A stretch of 64,000 nt of DNA from Sthenelais limicola (GCA_942159475.1 OW804102.1:21518684-21582683), one strand, 5' to 3'; counted from the first letter of the stretch, positions 20,000-33,340 are shown. The notes: generated by a model from the sequence alone, not told the origin. Translations and numbers: made by a program.

Positions 20000-22900
20000 C
20001 TGAAAACAAACTGCCCTATTTAGTTCACATATGAAGCTATAGGTGTAGCCAGCGAGCCCGTGAGCTATAATAAGTGATGCCACCGCAGTTCATGAAAGGA
20101 TATCGGCGGGCCTCCAAAATATAAGTTTCGACTTTTATGAAGCCATGCAAAAGAACTATTAACTGGACAAAATCCTCCAAAATTGTTGTCAGATGACTTT
20201 TTAGGAAGAGAACAGAAAAAATAGTGGATAATCTTTAGTTTTTGACTGATATTAACCAAGAAGCTTTAATTGTGTGGGTGTGTGTGTTTGGGGGGGGGGC
20301 ACTTCTGTTTCTTTCTTTGATGTCTGTTTGTTCAAACGTTACATAAGAGATATGAATTAATTAATAGAGGCAAAAAGGCACTATAACGGTATGGCATCTA
20401 TGCCAAGTAATTGTTGTGGTCTTCTCTCACATGCAGTTGTTTTACATAGGCATTAGTATGGTGTGTGTATATTTATTGGAATGTACATATATGGATCAGA
20501 TTTTCAGAAAATGTACAATTGGCAGATCTACACATTTAGTAAATGTTGCTAAATTAGGCCGGAAAGTGATACCAGGTATATCTGAGTATATATGGTATCG
20601 TGTTGATTTATAGTATCTGTTGTGTTATGTTAAACTGCATTTGAAGCTCCTTTCTGTCTTAAATGGAGGTTATTTGAGAGGATTGGTGAAGGTGAGTTGT
20701 ACATTTTCTGAAAATCTGACCCATACAATCACCTGAGGGGGCTAGAATTATCAATGGTTGATAAGGGGTGAAAGGGGAAGGGCTGGAGGGTAGACAGTTG
20801 TGATTGAAATTGTTCTGGATGGTGTACACCGTATACATAATCATTGAGACGTAACAAACGTATTGAGGTACATCAATAAACAGGAACAGGATATCAAAAT
20901 GATGACAGATGACAGGTAGGTTTACATCAGTCGAGTGAATGGTAGAGTCTTAAGTAATTGGAACAACAATACCAAAGAGCGTAAATATAATATAACAAGC
21001 TAGTATGGGTGTACAAGGGTAATGTACTGGGGTAGGAAGCAGGTTATTAGGTGGTAATTCATGAAAATAATTCTGAAAATGATTATGTCTATTATCTGAT
21101 TGCGTGGTAAATATTTGTGGCAAATAAAAATGTTTTAAAGAAAATTAGTATTTTTCATACACTTTTCATCTATATTGTTAAAACTATATTTCAGGCATGT
21201 TATGAAAACAGCTTGTTGAGATGACTCATCTTATCTTAAATTTAGTGTTACTTACTACAGGGGCATTCACCATCGCAAGCCTGGAGAAGACGCCCTGGCC
21301 CTTGATACTCGCATTTAGCATAATTTACCAATGCACAATCATTGTAGTAAGTTTCTCCATCCGTTCCACAAACAGGTTGATAAAGTTGTATACATGCCGC
21401 CAAAACACATGGTTCGACGCTTGTTGTTTGACCTTAGAGAAAATACAAGGATTGTGAAAAGCATACATAAGAGATAGAGGATATTTTCTTTAATACTAAT
21501 GAATGCAAGAATAATGTATGTGTTAACAGTTGTTATGTATTAAAATCAAATATTTTAAAATTCACAAATCTGTCTTGTATATTTGAGGAATTCCGTGATG
21601 TTAGAAAACAAGGATTTGTGAAAATGTATTTTCACAACTCCATTTTTTCTATCATCAAGGAATTTCGATTGCTGTTTCTTTATGCCCAACTCCAGCCAGA
21701 TAGAACACCAACCCACTCCCACCCCAGATATACATACTATTAAACATGTACCCTCGAACAAAAACTTCCCCAATGACAAATAACCTCTGGATATATCGCC
21801 CTCATTTTCTGTCACATATCAAGATAAACTGTCAAGATAAACTGAATCAACGAAAATAGATAATTCGTTAAATAGATCAATAGATAACTAGATTAGCGGA
21901 TTAACAGATACACAGATTGCTGGAAGAATAACTTGTTTCCTATTTTCTATGAGTAATACAAACATGTGACGATGTGAAGCCTGTGCTTAATACGAGAGCC
22001 AACTCGTCTTTCTTATATATGCGTTTTATGTAGCATTATATGCATTTTCAGTTTTTTTCACACCAGTTGGCCGTTGCCCCGGGCCAGAATCATCAAAATC
22101 TCGCTCCTCACCTCTCCCTCTATCTATCTCCCTCCTCCTCTCTCTCTATCCCCCTCGCCCTGTCTCTCTGTCCTCACCTCTCCCTCTCTCCCTCTCTCTC
22201 CTCTCTTTCTGTCTGAAGATTTCCCTCTTCTCTCTGCACTCACTGTTCTTTCTCCCTTCTCTTCCACTTTTTTCTCTCTTTCCTCTTCCATTAAACCCAG
22301 TATGTCCTCGTTAGAATAAAATAGGGGGTTAAACAGGGGATTTATGAGAGAGCCAATGTTCTGTCTGTGTTTCATTTATAGTGAACATATCTACATTACC
22401 ACAAGGACATTCTCCATCGCAGGCTTTCTGAATGAAGATACCCTGGCACTTGATCATTCTAAGAATAATGAGTGGCGAGGAAAGACCAAGTGACTGAGTG
22501 AGGGAGAATGGGATGGAAGGAAGCTATTTTTAGATGTTTACCATATCAGGACTTGGGGAACAGGGCAATTAACAGCTGACGTATCAGTGTCCAGTTTCTG
22601 ATAGATACCAGCTGATGTGTTGGCATGAAGCCAAAATGTCTGAGAATGAAATGACTTCACATTGGACAAGTCTTTGGTTCCTCAGTCAAGGCCATAGTGA
22701 CTCTAACATGAGAAAATATTTTTGAAAATATTGTGTTTTAAACAAAAAAACAACAGAATCAAGTCTACTGCTGTATGTTTGTTTGAGAATTTGAAGTTGA
22801 ATCGGCGGAGAGAAAATGACTGCCAGTGAACAATAACAATACTCAAAAAAGGATTTGGGTGAGTCTCCAAAATATAAATGTGGATGTTCATGAAGCATTT

Positions 22901-25900
22901 TAGCAAAAACAACTGGACAAAATCCTCCAAAATTTGGTAAAATGACCTTTAGATGGGTTGGAAAAGAACGGAACAAAAAGTAGAAAACCTTTAGTTTTTG
23001 ACTGATGTTAACTGAATGCAACAAAAAGGAAGCAATAGTGTCTTCAGCAGCTTTTATGGAATGCCATGTGAATTATTTTGCATTGTTTTATTTTGACACA
23101 ACTTAATTGCTGTCACCTCATATGTTAATTGTTTCTTCTAGGAAGCACATTAATACAGATTGCAGGTGTAATTGAAGCAATTGAACTAATAGAACCATTT
23201 TTTTCTGACTGACAGTTTTGTGCTTGTATAAGGCCATTATGCTCTCATGATTCATTATTCCTTTAATGTGAAGTTATAAAAAACAAAAAAACAAAAACTA
23301 TTTTCTTTTCAGCTCATCTCTTCTGCTTTGTTGAATAAAAAGTCAACTCCATGTCTTACCTGTGGGACAAGGACATGCTTGATCACATTGTTCATCCAGT
23401 GACGGGTCAATACATTTCGCTCTTCTTAACTCACAGGAGTTTGAATATGTAATTTCATTAGACCCACAAACAGGTCGGTAGATTTCAGCACAAGGAAATG
23501 AACATGGAGGGTCTGAAAAATAGAATTTAGTTTTGTACAAGAGGAAAAGAAAATGAGAATTGGATCTCAACTAGAGTGATATTCTTTTTCCGGTATTTAT
23601 AGGGTATTGTTATAAATTGTTTTTGCAACTGCAAGGGCTATCCCCCAGATGTTATTTTATTAGAATTATGGAGCTACACCCTGTCCAGCCTCTGAAGAAC
23701 CTAAACCCCAATGCTAGCCTATACCGGTACTCTTTGATATCTAGGTTCTACAGAGGCTGGACAGAGTGTATCTAGGTATGAATAAGTCAAGTCAAGCTTC
23801 CAGTTCTTAATCTTCTTTATTACAGATTTTGGTCATCGGCGTCTGACATATCAATATTGCCAGTTAGAGTAGGAGCACCGGGTTGAGGAGAAATCCTTTT
23901 CATGACCTGGAGTGAGAGTCTATCCTTCATTGCTTAAATTATCTCCTGACTGCACAAGGTCTGAATGTTCTTTCACTACTGTTCATGTTAAACATCTATT
24001 CACTCATTTGTATTCATATTTGCATATCTCGTGTACCTCATGAAACTTGTGGAGACTGACATTTGAACACCTTAAGCACCTTAAACACCATCTTCAGGAG
24101 AGATGATGGCAGACATTAACATTTCTAATAACATGGATCTGTTCCAGAAATATGAGAAACAAAAATGTTTCTTTTCTTTACTGTTTGGTTCTTATTGTTA
24201 GAAAGTAGAAGAGTGGAATCTTAGCGATGAATGAATGAACTGAGTATCTAAAGATAATCCCAAGGTAATCTGATTAGTTTTTGTTGGTTTATTGTTGTAC
24301 AATTATGTTCAGCAGGTGACTACCTTCATCAGAGATAATTGACTACTATCAAATGCATGAGTGGTATCAAAGCTCCATTCTCAGTTATTACAACAAAAAT
24401 AACACTGATACATTTGATTCAAACCAAGTACCTATGGGATGCTGTAACATAATAACAGGTGTTATCTTAGAGTGCAGCTTTAGAATGAGCACTACAAGTT
24501 TCACACATGTACAAGTAGTTTTACCAGTAACATGAATTTTCATAAATTGTTATGCTTTGTATAACATAATCTGTTGTAGAACATAATTATTTATTCCTGG
24601 TATAACGAAATAAGAAGAAAAGCATCCACTTGAAAGCTAGTGAAAACAAAAATACCCACAAAATCTTAATATTTGGGAAATATTCCTCACTATCACTAAA
24701 ATCAAAAAGAAAACTTCCAGGACTCCCACTATAAAGTGATATCTCTTCCTACCTCGCTAATGATATTATAACCTAGTGGAATACAAATGGCCTAGGCATC
24801 CTCTTAAATAGGTATTAATAAGCATATGTATGCCTAATTAGTCCTTCCTGTAATTGACAAGTGCAGGCCGACCAATAGGGGGCCCACTCCTGATCATTAG
24901 ACTAGAGGTCACCATAGGGGTAATATATATGCCATGAAAGATCAAAATTTAGTATGCTAGTATGGGTATACATTATATATATATGACACAAGGAGGTATA
25001 ACAACATCTTGGAAAGTAGAATATATGTCTTACCTGTGGTGCATGGACATTTCCCATTACACTGTATATTGATGTATGGGTTCCTACAAGCTGCCTTTCC
25101 TAACTCACACAAGTTGGAATAGGTTACCCCATTAGATCCACAGACAGGTTGGTACTCAGTAGTACAAGGATAATCACATGGGGTAGCTGGAGTACATGAG
25201 AAACAGAAATTGATCTCAACCAATGTAAAATCCTTTTGATTAAAGGAGTACCAATACCAATGGGACTGCCAAATCATATCAATTAAATTTAATGCAAAGT
25301 TTACTTTTTTAGGAACTTGATTATATATATATTGTAGATGAAAGAGTGATTCACTCACCCCAACTCACTCTTACTCACTCACTCCTATTCACTATTACAC
25401 ACCATTTGATATTGAAATGTTGTGAAATTTTCTTGAATTAGTGTGGAACATTTTGGATCATTTAATGAACCACCTGTCTATGTATTGCATGATTTATTGG
25501 CACGTCTCCATATTAATAGAGGCAGCCACACCAATGTATAAATGGAATGGATCAATCCAGGATTTATTTTTTAGCCCTCTGTACCCAAAAGTGAAACGAT
25601 TCATGAGAATCAACCATTCTATTCCCCCAGATTTGACATCACATGTATGAAACATTTAATTTTTTTAGACACTTTAAACACCATCTTTATGAGAGAGGTG
25701 GTGATAGTCTTTAACCCATTCAGGCCGCGAACTGCTTTAAAGCATTCCCACGCGTGTGGCCGCGTATTGCCTTAACGCACTCCCACGCATTTGGCCGCGT
25801 ATTGCCTTAAAGCACTCCCAATACATAGGACGCATAATGCGTAAAAGCACTCCCACGCACAGGACGCGTAATGCAATAAAGCACTCCGTGGGAAAGGACG

Positions 25901-28900
25901 CATATTGCCAAAAAGCATCAGAATAACAATGTTATTCAATGGTGGCGACGTAACAGGCCGTCCTTAAGCTACATGACGTTATTAGAATGTGCGTCATCCG
26001 GAGAAAAGTGGACGCGGTGGAGCGTCATCCTCATGTGACGATATATTTCAGACAGACGTCATCAAATGAATGTTCTTTTCCCGCGCTTGGTCGTCAAGCA
26101 AAACGCAACGTTGGCAGTGCTGTCCTGAATGGGTTAAGAACTGGGTCCAGTTACAGCAACATTAACAAAAATCTTCTATTTTTTTACCTGTAGTGGAGCA
26201 TGGACATCGTCCAGGACATTGACTATATAAAGACGGGTCCCTACAAGTCGCCCCTTGTAAATGACATTCGTTACTATATGTAATACCATTAGATCCACAC
26301 ACAGGATCATAGTATGCAGGACAGAAAACATCATCACATGGGGGACCTGAAAACAAGTTTATTTAGTTCACATGAGTTTCCATATGTTACCCCTTTAGAT
26401 CCATATTGAAAGAATGTTAGGTACATTGCAATACAAGGATGACTACATGGAAGAACAGGAAGTAGAATATACAGTATATAGAGTAGAATCCCACCTATGG
26501 GATTGAGGGATTATTGGTCACATAACGGGTGTTATATAGGCATATAGCCTCTTCCAAGTACCCATTGAAGTATAGGTTTACCCACGCTCATCAATATGTG
26601 GTCCATTTTTAAGAAATATGCCCAGGTGGCCCTTTTCGCTTACCTTCAGCCCCTCTATCCCTCACTGTAATATTCATTGATATTACAAGAAATCCTACTG
26701 ACAGATTCCTCTTGGCATGAGAATTCCGCAGATATTGTTAAGGTGTAAGAAAGGAACTCGGATACGCGTGTAGACTTCGTGAGAAGGACAATATATATAT
26801 TTTATTATCGGGCTGATGTATATTTCATGGGCTAAAAGCCTTTAAAATCGATATTTTCATAGACGAATGTCAATGAATAAACATTCGAAGCTGGAGATTC
26901 AGAAATCTATATCAATTTGCGTTTTTATATCTGATTGATTTTGCTCAGTCACCAGGTTGGAATTTTTATGCATTTTAGTAACCCAACTTATAAACAATAT
27001 CTAAAAGGTTTTTTTTTCACATGCTGCTCACTTTCATGCAATGAACTTGTTGTATGACACAAGAATAAAAATTATTTGATATATGTTTAAAACAATCCCA
27101 GTCCCAATAGAACCGTAAGTAAGGATGTTATGCCTGTTTTAAAAAAATCAATGGGAAAATGGCTATTAATGTGTGTTTTTACATCGCCACATTGATTAGT
27201 TGTGCTTTTCCATCTTATTGTAAAAAATCCTTTAAAACTGATGTGAATATATTATATATTGGGCAATTGATTATTTTGTTGTCAGTGCAATATGAATGGT
27301 CTGAACAGATATGCCTTGTGCATAGAAAGGGAAGACCTGTTTTTATGTCGCACATTTTTACGTCGCACGTTTTTATGCCGCAACATTTGCTTGAAAGAGG
27401 CAAACCTATCACAGATAGAAATTTGTAACATATACCAAACAAATTGCAAGAATCTTAGCTTTCTGCTGATGTATAATCATCCAGATCGCATTAGTACAAG
27501 CAAGGCCACTGCCAAATGAATATATACATTTCTACTTTTCAAATGACCATGTATTGATATAAATATTTAAAATGAACATTTTCGGCCTTAGATTCCTAGA
27601 TAATCGACCCTTGATGACATTTCTTTCAGGATTATATAGAGGGAAATATGAGGTTTCAGAAAATATAATCCACAAATCTATCATCTCCAATGTAAATTTC
27701 ATTTTTCCTCATTTCCATCCCTGAAATGTAACTCTTTTCAGAGCCTTTACTATAGTGTTTTTACGTCGCACAGGCCTTCACCCTTGATTGGAAAATAGCA
27801 ATTAAGTATCTGGCAGAAATAATGTTTGATTCTTCTAGGTAAGATAATAATAACAAAGCTATAGTATTCTTTTTTTCTCTCATTTCTTGAAAATAAGCAG
27901 AATAGTAATGAATGAAAAAAGGTCAGGTGGTGCCAAGGCTATAGTTGAAAAGTGAACTCATTTTTAATTTTGCCATTCCTAAATCAAAATGAGACTTATT
28001 TCATCACAAGTTGCCAATATTTTGAGGAAATAGTCATATGTCCCGAGGAAAATGCCAAATCGAACCCAATATTAATTTCTCATTGTCAAAATCCAAATAT
28101 GTAGTGGCAGTTTAATGTCTGACGTAAAAACATATGAAATCCTAATCCTGTCTCTTTTGTTATGTAGAATAAAAACTATTTAATCAATTTAGTAGCAAAT
28201 TTAGATTTGAAATGCTCCATTACTCTACTGTAGGTTCTGTAAATATGGAAAACATTGAAAGGATTGTTTTTGGCACAATATTTCAGGCTACTGGGCCCAT
28301 TTCGTAGGAATGGACCATGTATGTACCAGCACCAGGAGCGCCCAAGCATAGATGTTCTATTAAACACTCTTTTAAATACTACCATCGTGTGAGTGTCATT
28401 CTTACTTACTCTCTTCATATTCATCTACAATAGCCCTTTAGGTCTATATAATACAAGATGATCACTTTACCAGATATGTTTTGTTATCTATTAAATCTCC
28501 TTATTGGGACTGAGCCAGACTGAACTGAGGGACTGAACCAGACTGTAAAAATTACTGAGGTAGTCCTTATGCAAACATCCATTCCACTGTAATCAGAATT
28601 GTATCTCAACAAGAGCAAAATGTTTCAGATTAAAGGGGTATAACATTTCCACTATAATTGCAAAATTATATCAATTGAATGTAAAGTAAAGGATGCATAT
28701 ACAAGCATGAGTGCTATACATTATCCTGAATAAAGATGTTTGTTTAAAAATAATAGAACAAAATATTGAGATATATGCTACAATCTAATAAAAAAATCAG
28801 TTCTACACTACCACTTGAACGGTTCACATGTCTTATTTCCAACTTTAGTTCTTCATTAACTACAATAGCCAAGCAAACCCTTCAATTATATCTTACATAG

Positions 28901-30915
28901 AGATATATCACTGGTGAAGAACTTGTATAATATACAAAAGATGCATAAAGGTATTCATACCGCATGGACACTGCCCATCACATTGCTTTGTGACCCAGGG
29001 TTCTTTACAGGTTTTTCTCTGCAGTACACAATCATTTTCATAGGTTTGGCCATCGGTTCCACATACAGGATCGTACAGAAAATTGCAGTTCAAATTACAG
29101 CCAACATCTAGACAAAATAGGAGAGTATCATCATACATACAGGTTGAAGGAGCATGAATCACGCATCAGTGTTGCAATGAGAGTGATAGTCCAAACTAGT
29201 GGAATCTACCAGTTGATTTATCATATCAAAAGTAAATCTAGAATAACATAAAGTGTAACATTTTCAGCCTATAAATTCGAACTGGAAACCATTCAAACCT
29301 ACATGTTTCATTACTTTAGCCACACATATGAGCAATTATATTGTGTGGTCTGTGAAATTAAATCTTAAATTCGTTTTATATACCATAAAAAAATGTAAAG
29401 CTTATAAATATGCATAATCATAATGAACATGCATAGATTGAATGAATCTATTAAAGCCTGATGGACTAAATTCAGAAAGATTGAGGGGGTAAGACAGGGT
29501 TACATACTACAAGGACATTGGCCTTGGCAGTCAATGCCTAGTCGTGGGTTCTTGCAGAGAGCCTTTTCAAACACACATCCATTGCCGTAAGTCCTCCCAT
29601 CAGTGCCACATATTGGGTCGTACTCCTTAGTGCAGTATTCATCATCACATTCCTTGCCTCCTGTAAAAATGTCACCATTGATTAATTCTGAATCTATTTG
29701 TTATTAACATTGCACTATATAAGGCTAGTATCTCACTAGCACATGTGAGAGGGTGCAGGCATCAGGATCCCGATGTATGTTATGATCTAAATGTTTTGAT
29801 CAGTGGAGGCATGTAGGAGACGCTTGCACCATTTACACCATAGGCCTGATTTTGACCAACACATGCAGGGGAGTAATCCCAGTCTTATTCTCATCATGAA
29901 CCATCAAAATTTCTCTATATAGGCCTATGCTAAATCACACACAATTTTGTACTAGCCAAATTGTAGTAGTAACATACCAAAACTAAAGGGACTACATGCA
30001 TATAATTCTTGTTACAGTTTTGATTAATTTAATAAAATCATATTCAGAACAATATAACAACAGTTTTGTGATTCTGAGCCTAGGAGAAAATATCAAAATG
30101 CCCCATAAATTACAGATATGGTAAGTAGGTTGAAAATACAAAAACGATAACATTTTAGTTATTATAAAGAATACTAAATGTGTTGTAATGTTAAGAAGAG
30201 AGGGTTGCAATTGCTAGTAGCTAGCTCCAGTCAGAAGATTGTTGCACCAAATTTCATTCAATGAAATCAAATCACAAGAAAAAGGTACTGCCAATGGCGT
30301 GCGGTTTCGAGGATCTCTACAATTGTATCAATTTTATTATGTTGATTAATGCATTAGTGTTTTTAAATTAAGGTCAAAATGTTTGCAACAATTAGTGTCA
30401 TGCATCATGTGCCATTGCAGCAGTGAGCAAGTAAACTTAAAGTAATTCCATGCTTGTACCAATGTGTTGACCGGAAATAATCAATCCCTAGAGACTTAGC
30501 ATTGTGGTGATAAATATTCACTCCATACATCGCCCCATCAGAGGTTTAAAGATTCTGGTGAACACAAGTGAAATGTTATGGTCTTGTTGATGGATATGGG
30601 GTCAACAGAATTATTAAGATTTTTTTTTAAATGATAAAAAACAGGACATGGACTACTTTAATAGACTCCCTATGAAACAAACTTACCCTCTTGCCTTGGA
30701 CGGAGGAAAATTACAGCACAAATGACCCCTGCTACAAGTGCTGTAATCATGATTGCTAGCAGGATCCAGCACCAGAGCTTGTGGTCTCCACAATTTCCCC
30801 TTACAGGGGAAGGCTTTGCTTTGAAGCCCTTATTTGGAACATTGACGCAGACATTGTAGGCAGCGCCACACTGGTGTTGTGTGAGCGTAGCAGGCACATG
30901 TATAGTGGATACCAT
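19842..30915 (-). CDS. Single-pass membrane protein with seven Kazal modules
   Basis: Eight minus-strand exons: 30915-30687, 29660-29508, 29107-28961, 26346-26188, 25186-25034, 23512-23360, 21432-21256 and 19999-19842 (stop TAG). All joins are phase 1, and the coding length is about 440 residues. Exon 1 gives a 47-residue polar N-terminal part and one helix ([20 protein letters not shown]). Each later exon encodes one Kazal-type module with the pattern PC...C..xYxPVCGS(N)GxTYxNxC...C...QCxGxCPC. Known: Kazal domains are serine-protease inhibitors or extracellular modules, and the residue before or after the second Cys sets specificity. Inferred: a type II membrane protein showing a Kazal array outside the cell. 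Two further modules are decayed in introns (22400-22466 and 26367-26452). Exon 8 might instead splice on, but reading through gives an immediate stop. Confidence 0.88.
20490..20724 (+). mobile_element. MITE family 1, complete copy
   Basis: The left end GATCAGATTTTCAGAAAATG is the inverse of the right end CATTTTCTGAAAATCTGACC. The inside carries AGATCTACACATTTAGTAAA and CTTTCTGTCTTAAATGGAGG. Other copies or fragments: 5847-6063, 13963-14100, 32620-32700, 34485-34725, 41375-41440, 43879-44110, 46330-46572, 47138-47337, 59725-59990 and 60787-61373. It has no ORF of its own. Confidence 0.85.
21256..21432 (-). CDS. Kazal exon 6
   Basis: This 59-codon module is longer than the others, with an insertion before the last three cysteines ([20 protein letters not shown]). 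The acceptor is CTCTAAG and the donor GTAAGT. Confidence 0.83.
22085..22275 (+). repeat. CT-rich simple sequence
   Basis: A polypyrimidine (CTCTCC)n-like tract lies in the intron upstream of the decayed Kazal exon. Confidence 0.85.
22400..22466 (-). pseudogene. Decayed Kazal exon, 3' half only
   Basis: On the minus strand [19 protein letters not shown] precedes a GTAATG donor. It matches the C-terminal half of Kazal exon 6 (QACDGECPC). The N-terminal half and its cysteines are missing, replaced by unrelated sequence. Confidence 0.75.
23360..23512 (-). CDS. Kazal exon 5
   Basis: This 51-codon module reads [20 protein letters not shown]...CDQACPCPT, phase 1 to phase 1. The acceptor is TTTTTCAG and the donor GTAAGA. 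Confidence 0.88.
23667..23776. mobile_element. Small hairpin element
   Basis: The left arm ACCCTGTCCAGCCTCTGAAG pairs with the right arm AGAGGCTGGACAGAGTGTA across a centre of about 55 bases. It lies in a Kazal-gene intron. Confidence 0.75.
25034..25186 (-). CDS. Kazal exon 4
   Basis: This 51-codon module reads [20 protein letters not shown]...CNGKCPCTT, phase 1 to phase 1, between ACTCCAG and GTAAGAC. Confidence 0.88.
25711..26136. mobile_element. Inverted-repeat element carrying a minisatellite
   Basis: The ends TTAACCCATTCAGG and CCTGAATGGGTTAA are inverted. Inside, 25723-25921 holds five to six copies of a unit of about 35 bases, GGCCGCGTATTGCCTTAAAG followed by CACTCCCACGC. It lies in the intron between Kazal exons 3 and 4 and is GC-richer than its surroundings. 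Confidence 0.85.
25723..25921 (+). repeat. 35-bp minisatellite inside the element
   Basis: Successive units start at GGCCGCG or GGACGC(G/A), drift in sequence from left to right, and end in CACTCC-type blocks. Confidence 0.85.
26188..26346 (-). CDS. Kazal exon 3
   Basis: This 53-codon module reads [20 protein letters not shown]...[10 protein letters not shown], phase 1 to phase 1. The acceptor is TTTTCAG. Confidence 0.87.
26367..26452 (-). pseudogene. Decayed Kazal exon, 5' half only
   Basis: On the minus strand [20 protein letters not shown], then GNSCE, aligns with the start of a Kazal module. The PVCGSNG core has become FFQYGSKG, losing its Cys, and the second half is absent. It lies just upstream of exon 3. 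Confidence 0.7.
26460..28960. other. Kazal-gene intron, nothing else recognised
   Basis: The AT-rich sequence contains short repeats of a TTTTACGTCGCAC-type motif near 27350 and 27760. No further exon was seen. Confidence 0.4.
28961..29107 (-). CDS. Kazal exon 2
   Basis: This 49-codon module reads [20 protein letters not shown]...CDGQCPC, phase 1 to phase 1, between GTCTAG and GTATGA. Confidence 0.87.
29508..29660 (-). CDS. Kazal exon 1
   Basis: This 51-codon module reads [20 protein letters not shown]...CQGQCPC, phase 1 to phase 1, between TTTACAG and GTATGT. It has Ile in place of the usual Val before the core Cys. Confidence 0.87.
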
Positions 30916-30980
30916 GGTGGAGGTATGTCACCGGTGAGCCTCCGTAACTTCAGGCTCTCTGGTTCTGGAAGCACATGAAC
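29925..30980. repeat. Segmental duplication, copy 2 (exon-bearing block)
   Basis: Partner of 4260-5240; it carries the active first exon of the Kazal gene. Confidence 0.85.
30687..30915 (-). CDS. First exon of the Kazal membrane gene
   Basis: ATG at 30915; 76 codons, ending in phase 1 at GAGG|GTAAGT. The transmembrane helix is at residues of about 49-70. A conserved leader of about 55 bases upstream of the ATG is shared with the 5' copy. Confidence 0.85.
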
Positions 30981-31469
30981 ATAATTAGGGTGATTTGATA
31001 TAGGATTTATGACTGGTAAACAGAGGCGAGAGTAGAGGGTCATGGGTAATTTTAACCGGAAGAGGGGCCTTGGTCACCTGTGTTTACATTATCTGAGTAT
31101 GAACCCAGAGAGGTCTCCTAATAAAAGTCACTTTAGTGAGAAAAACATCTAATATCACCACCAAATTTGATGTATTAGACAACACAATGCACATTAATTG
31201 TGTTGTTACCGGATTTTTTGTCTGCTCCTGAAAAATTGATAAATTGGCAGGTAAGTTGGATACGGTTCCATGGATGACTGGTATCAAATTCCTTTTCTTT
31301 CCGGACAAAATAAATCAATATTTGGACATATTTAGCTCAAGGAGGAGCATCCACCAGCTCACAACCTTCATCCTACTTCATTTTTTTATAATAATTAGAG
31401 AAAACAAATACCAGAATGGCCCCTACAGGTGGATGAATACAGACACTATATACAGTGGATGAGCGAGAG

Positions 31470-31500
31470 TGAGCGGAGCGGAGCGGAGCGGAGCGGAGTG
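31470..31500 (+). repeat. (GGAGC)n microsatellite
   Basis: About five pure pentamer units. Confidence 0.95.
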
Positions 31501-32696
31501 GATGAGCTGGGGTGTGTGTGCTCTGCTGCTACATAAACTACCCTGTTTTAATTGTGAAATTACATAGTGTGATTTTTCCCCTGACTTTAGTCACATAAAA
31601 CAATAGTAACAATGAAATTAGCAAACACCTTCGCATCTCCGCAAAGCATGTTACTCTTCAGAAATCACATGTGGTTCTCCAAAAGAAAACACATAGTGCA
31701 GATTACCTAGTAGCGGGGATGGTAACAAGCTAACTTGGGATATATTGGGTGAAGTATTGAAACAATTTGGTTTTATATATAACTCAACATAAAGGAACTG
31801 ACTCTTTTAATCAACAGAATACCAAATCCACTCAGATATAGTTAGTATTTATAAACAAAAATCAACCTAATTTAGCAGAATTTACTGAATGTGTACTTCG
31901 GACATCCAAAGAGGCGTTTAAGTATTTTTTTGTAGAGTTTGAATTATTTTATAGTGAATAAAGTATGGTGAATGTGACGTTTGCTATGTAGAAGATGCAC
32001 ACATAAGATGTGTTTTTATATTATGGGGTTTAATCAAAGTGTATGGTTGGGTAACTCCTTACTTGTTGGGTTATGGCATCACCACCTTGTTTCAATGACT
32101 CCTTTTTTATAGTTAGTATACACAGATTAAAATAGATTTTGGAGGAAATTGCACTTTTCATGCCACCCATATCACACATTAAAGTGGGTAACATTTATAT
32201 TGGGCCAACTTTGAACTAACTAGTATGCAATGATAAAACGACAGGCATGGAGTATGATAAACTTGCCCCTTAAAATTATTAGGCAACCAAGGGAATTGTG
32301 CAACCCGCTTAATATTATCCATATAATATACGGGTAAAGTGATTTCTAGGAAAGGAGGTAGAAATCCATATAAGGAATAGAGGGGTTTCTTTATCCCGAA
32401 TGTTCTTGGAATTTGTTGTATTACAGACCACTTTACTCATCTGTAGAGGTCTGTCCCCCCTCTCTGGATGTCGTCGTATGTGGTTTGTGAAGGTATCTGG
32501 GGTGGAAATGTGATTTTGAAGCCTTTTTTAAATTGCAATCTCTACACTCTATTTATAGTCTGGGAAAGCCCCTGTGAGATACTACGTCATTTCCCACAAC
32601 CTACGTCCAGGGGGGCCTAAATACATAGGTCATATTTTCAGAAAATGCACAATTGGCAGCTGTCCACATTTGATAAACTCTGCTCAATAAGGCTGC

Positions 32697-32870
32697 AATT
32701 TGGGGAGGGAGAGAAAGCCGGGAGGGGGAGCATGAGAAAGAGGGGAGGGATAGGGGGGTGGAAAATTAGAGATGGGGTTGGGAGAGAAAAACAGGTATGA
32801 AAGTCAGAGAAGAGGGGGAGGGAAAAGAGGAAGAGGGGGAAGTGTGGGGAGAGTGGGTGACCGTCAGGAG
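32697..32870 (+). repeat. G/A-rich simple sequence
   Basis: A polypurine tract of GGGAGGG- and GAGAAAG-type runs. Confidence 0.85.
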
Positions 32871-33126
32871 GACGGGTACTTTGCTAGTAAATATATAAAG
32901 GTGCAACCCTACGAGTTAAGGGTTGGAGTTGAAATAAATGTTATACAGTTTAAAGTGTCAGTAAATAGTAAATAGTTATTATATTATTTTGCCACATCCC
33001 CAATATTGAACGACGTTTGTTTATTTATATACAGGTATAGAGGGGACAGTTCAGATGATGAGTCATATATAGAGAACATCGGACCTTTTCTTCTCTTTGC
33101 TATATTTAGAATAAATTTAGAATTTG

Positions 33127-33340
33127 TTTAAGGCTGCACTCTCAGTTAACATCGGTCAAAAACTAAAGATTTTCTACTTTTTGTTCCATTTTTTCCAAAC
33201 CATCTAAAAGTGATTTGACCTAAGTTTGAATCAATGTCCACATTACAGTGACCCACCGAAATTCTTGCTGGCGGTAGCTCACTTAAAATCGCTCAACCGC
33301 GGCCTTTTTCTCTCGGCCTATTTGACTCCAAAAAATCTAT
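33127..33340 (-). mobile_element. MITE family 2, reverse copy
   Basis: It starts AAGGCTGCACTCTCAGTTAA, the inverse of the usual right end, followed by CGGTCAAAAACTAAAGATTT. The other end is disrupted near the 46-bp palindrome. Confidence 0.75.

Noticed and set aside
22074..22375. ORFs on both strands at 22.1-22.4 kb
   Set aside because: Translations of a CT-rich microsatellite (Ser/Leu/Pro or Glu/Arg).
25723..25921. CRISPR-like direct repeat array
   Set aside because: Units are contiguous and drift in sequence with no unique spacers, in an animal genome; it is a minisatellite inside a mobile element.
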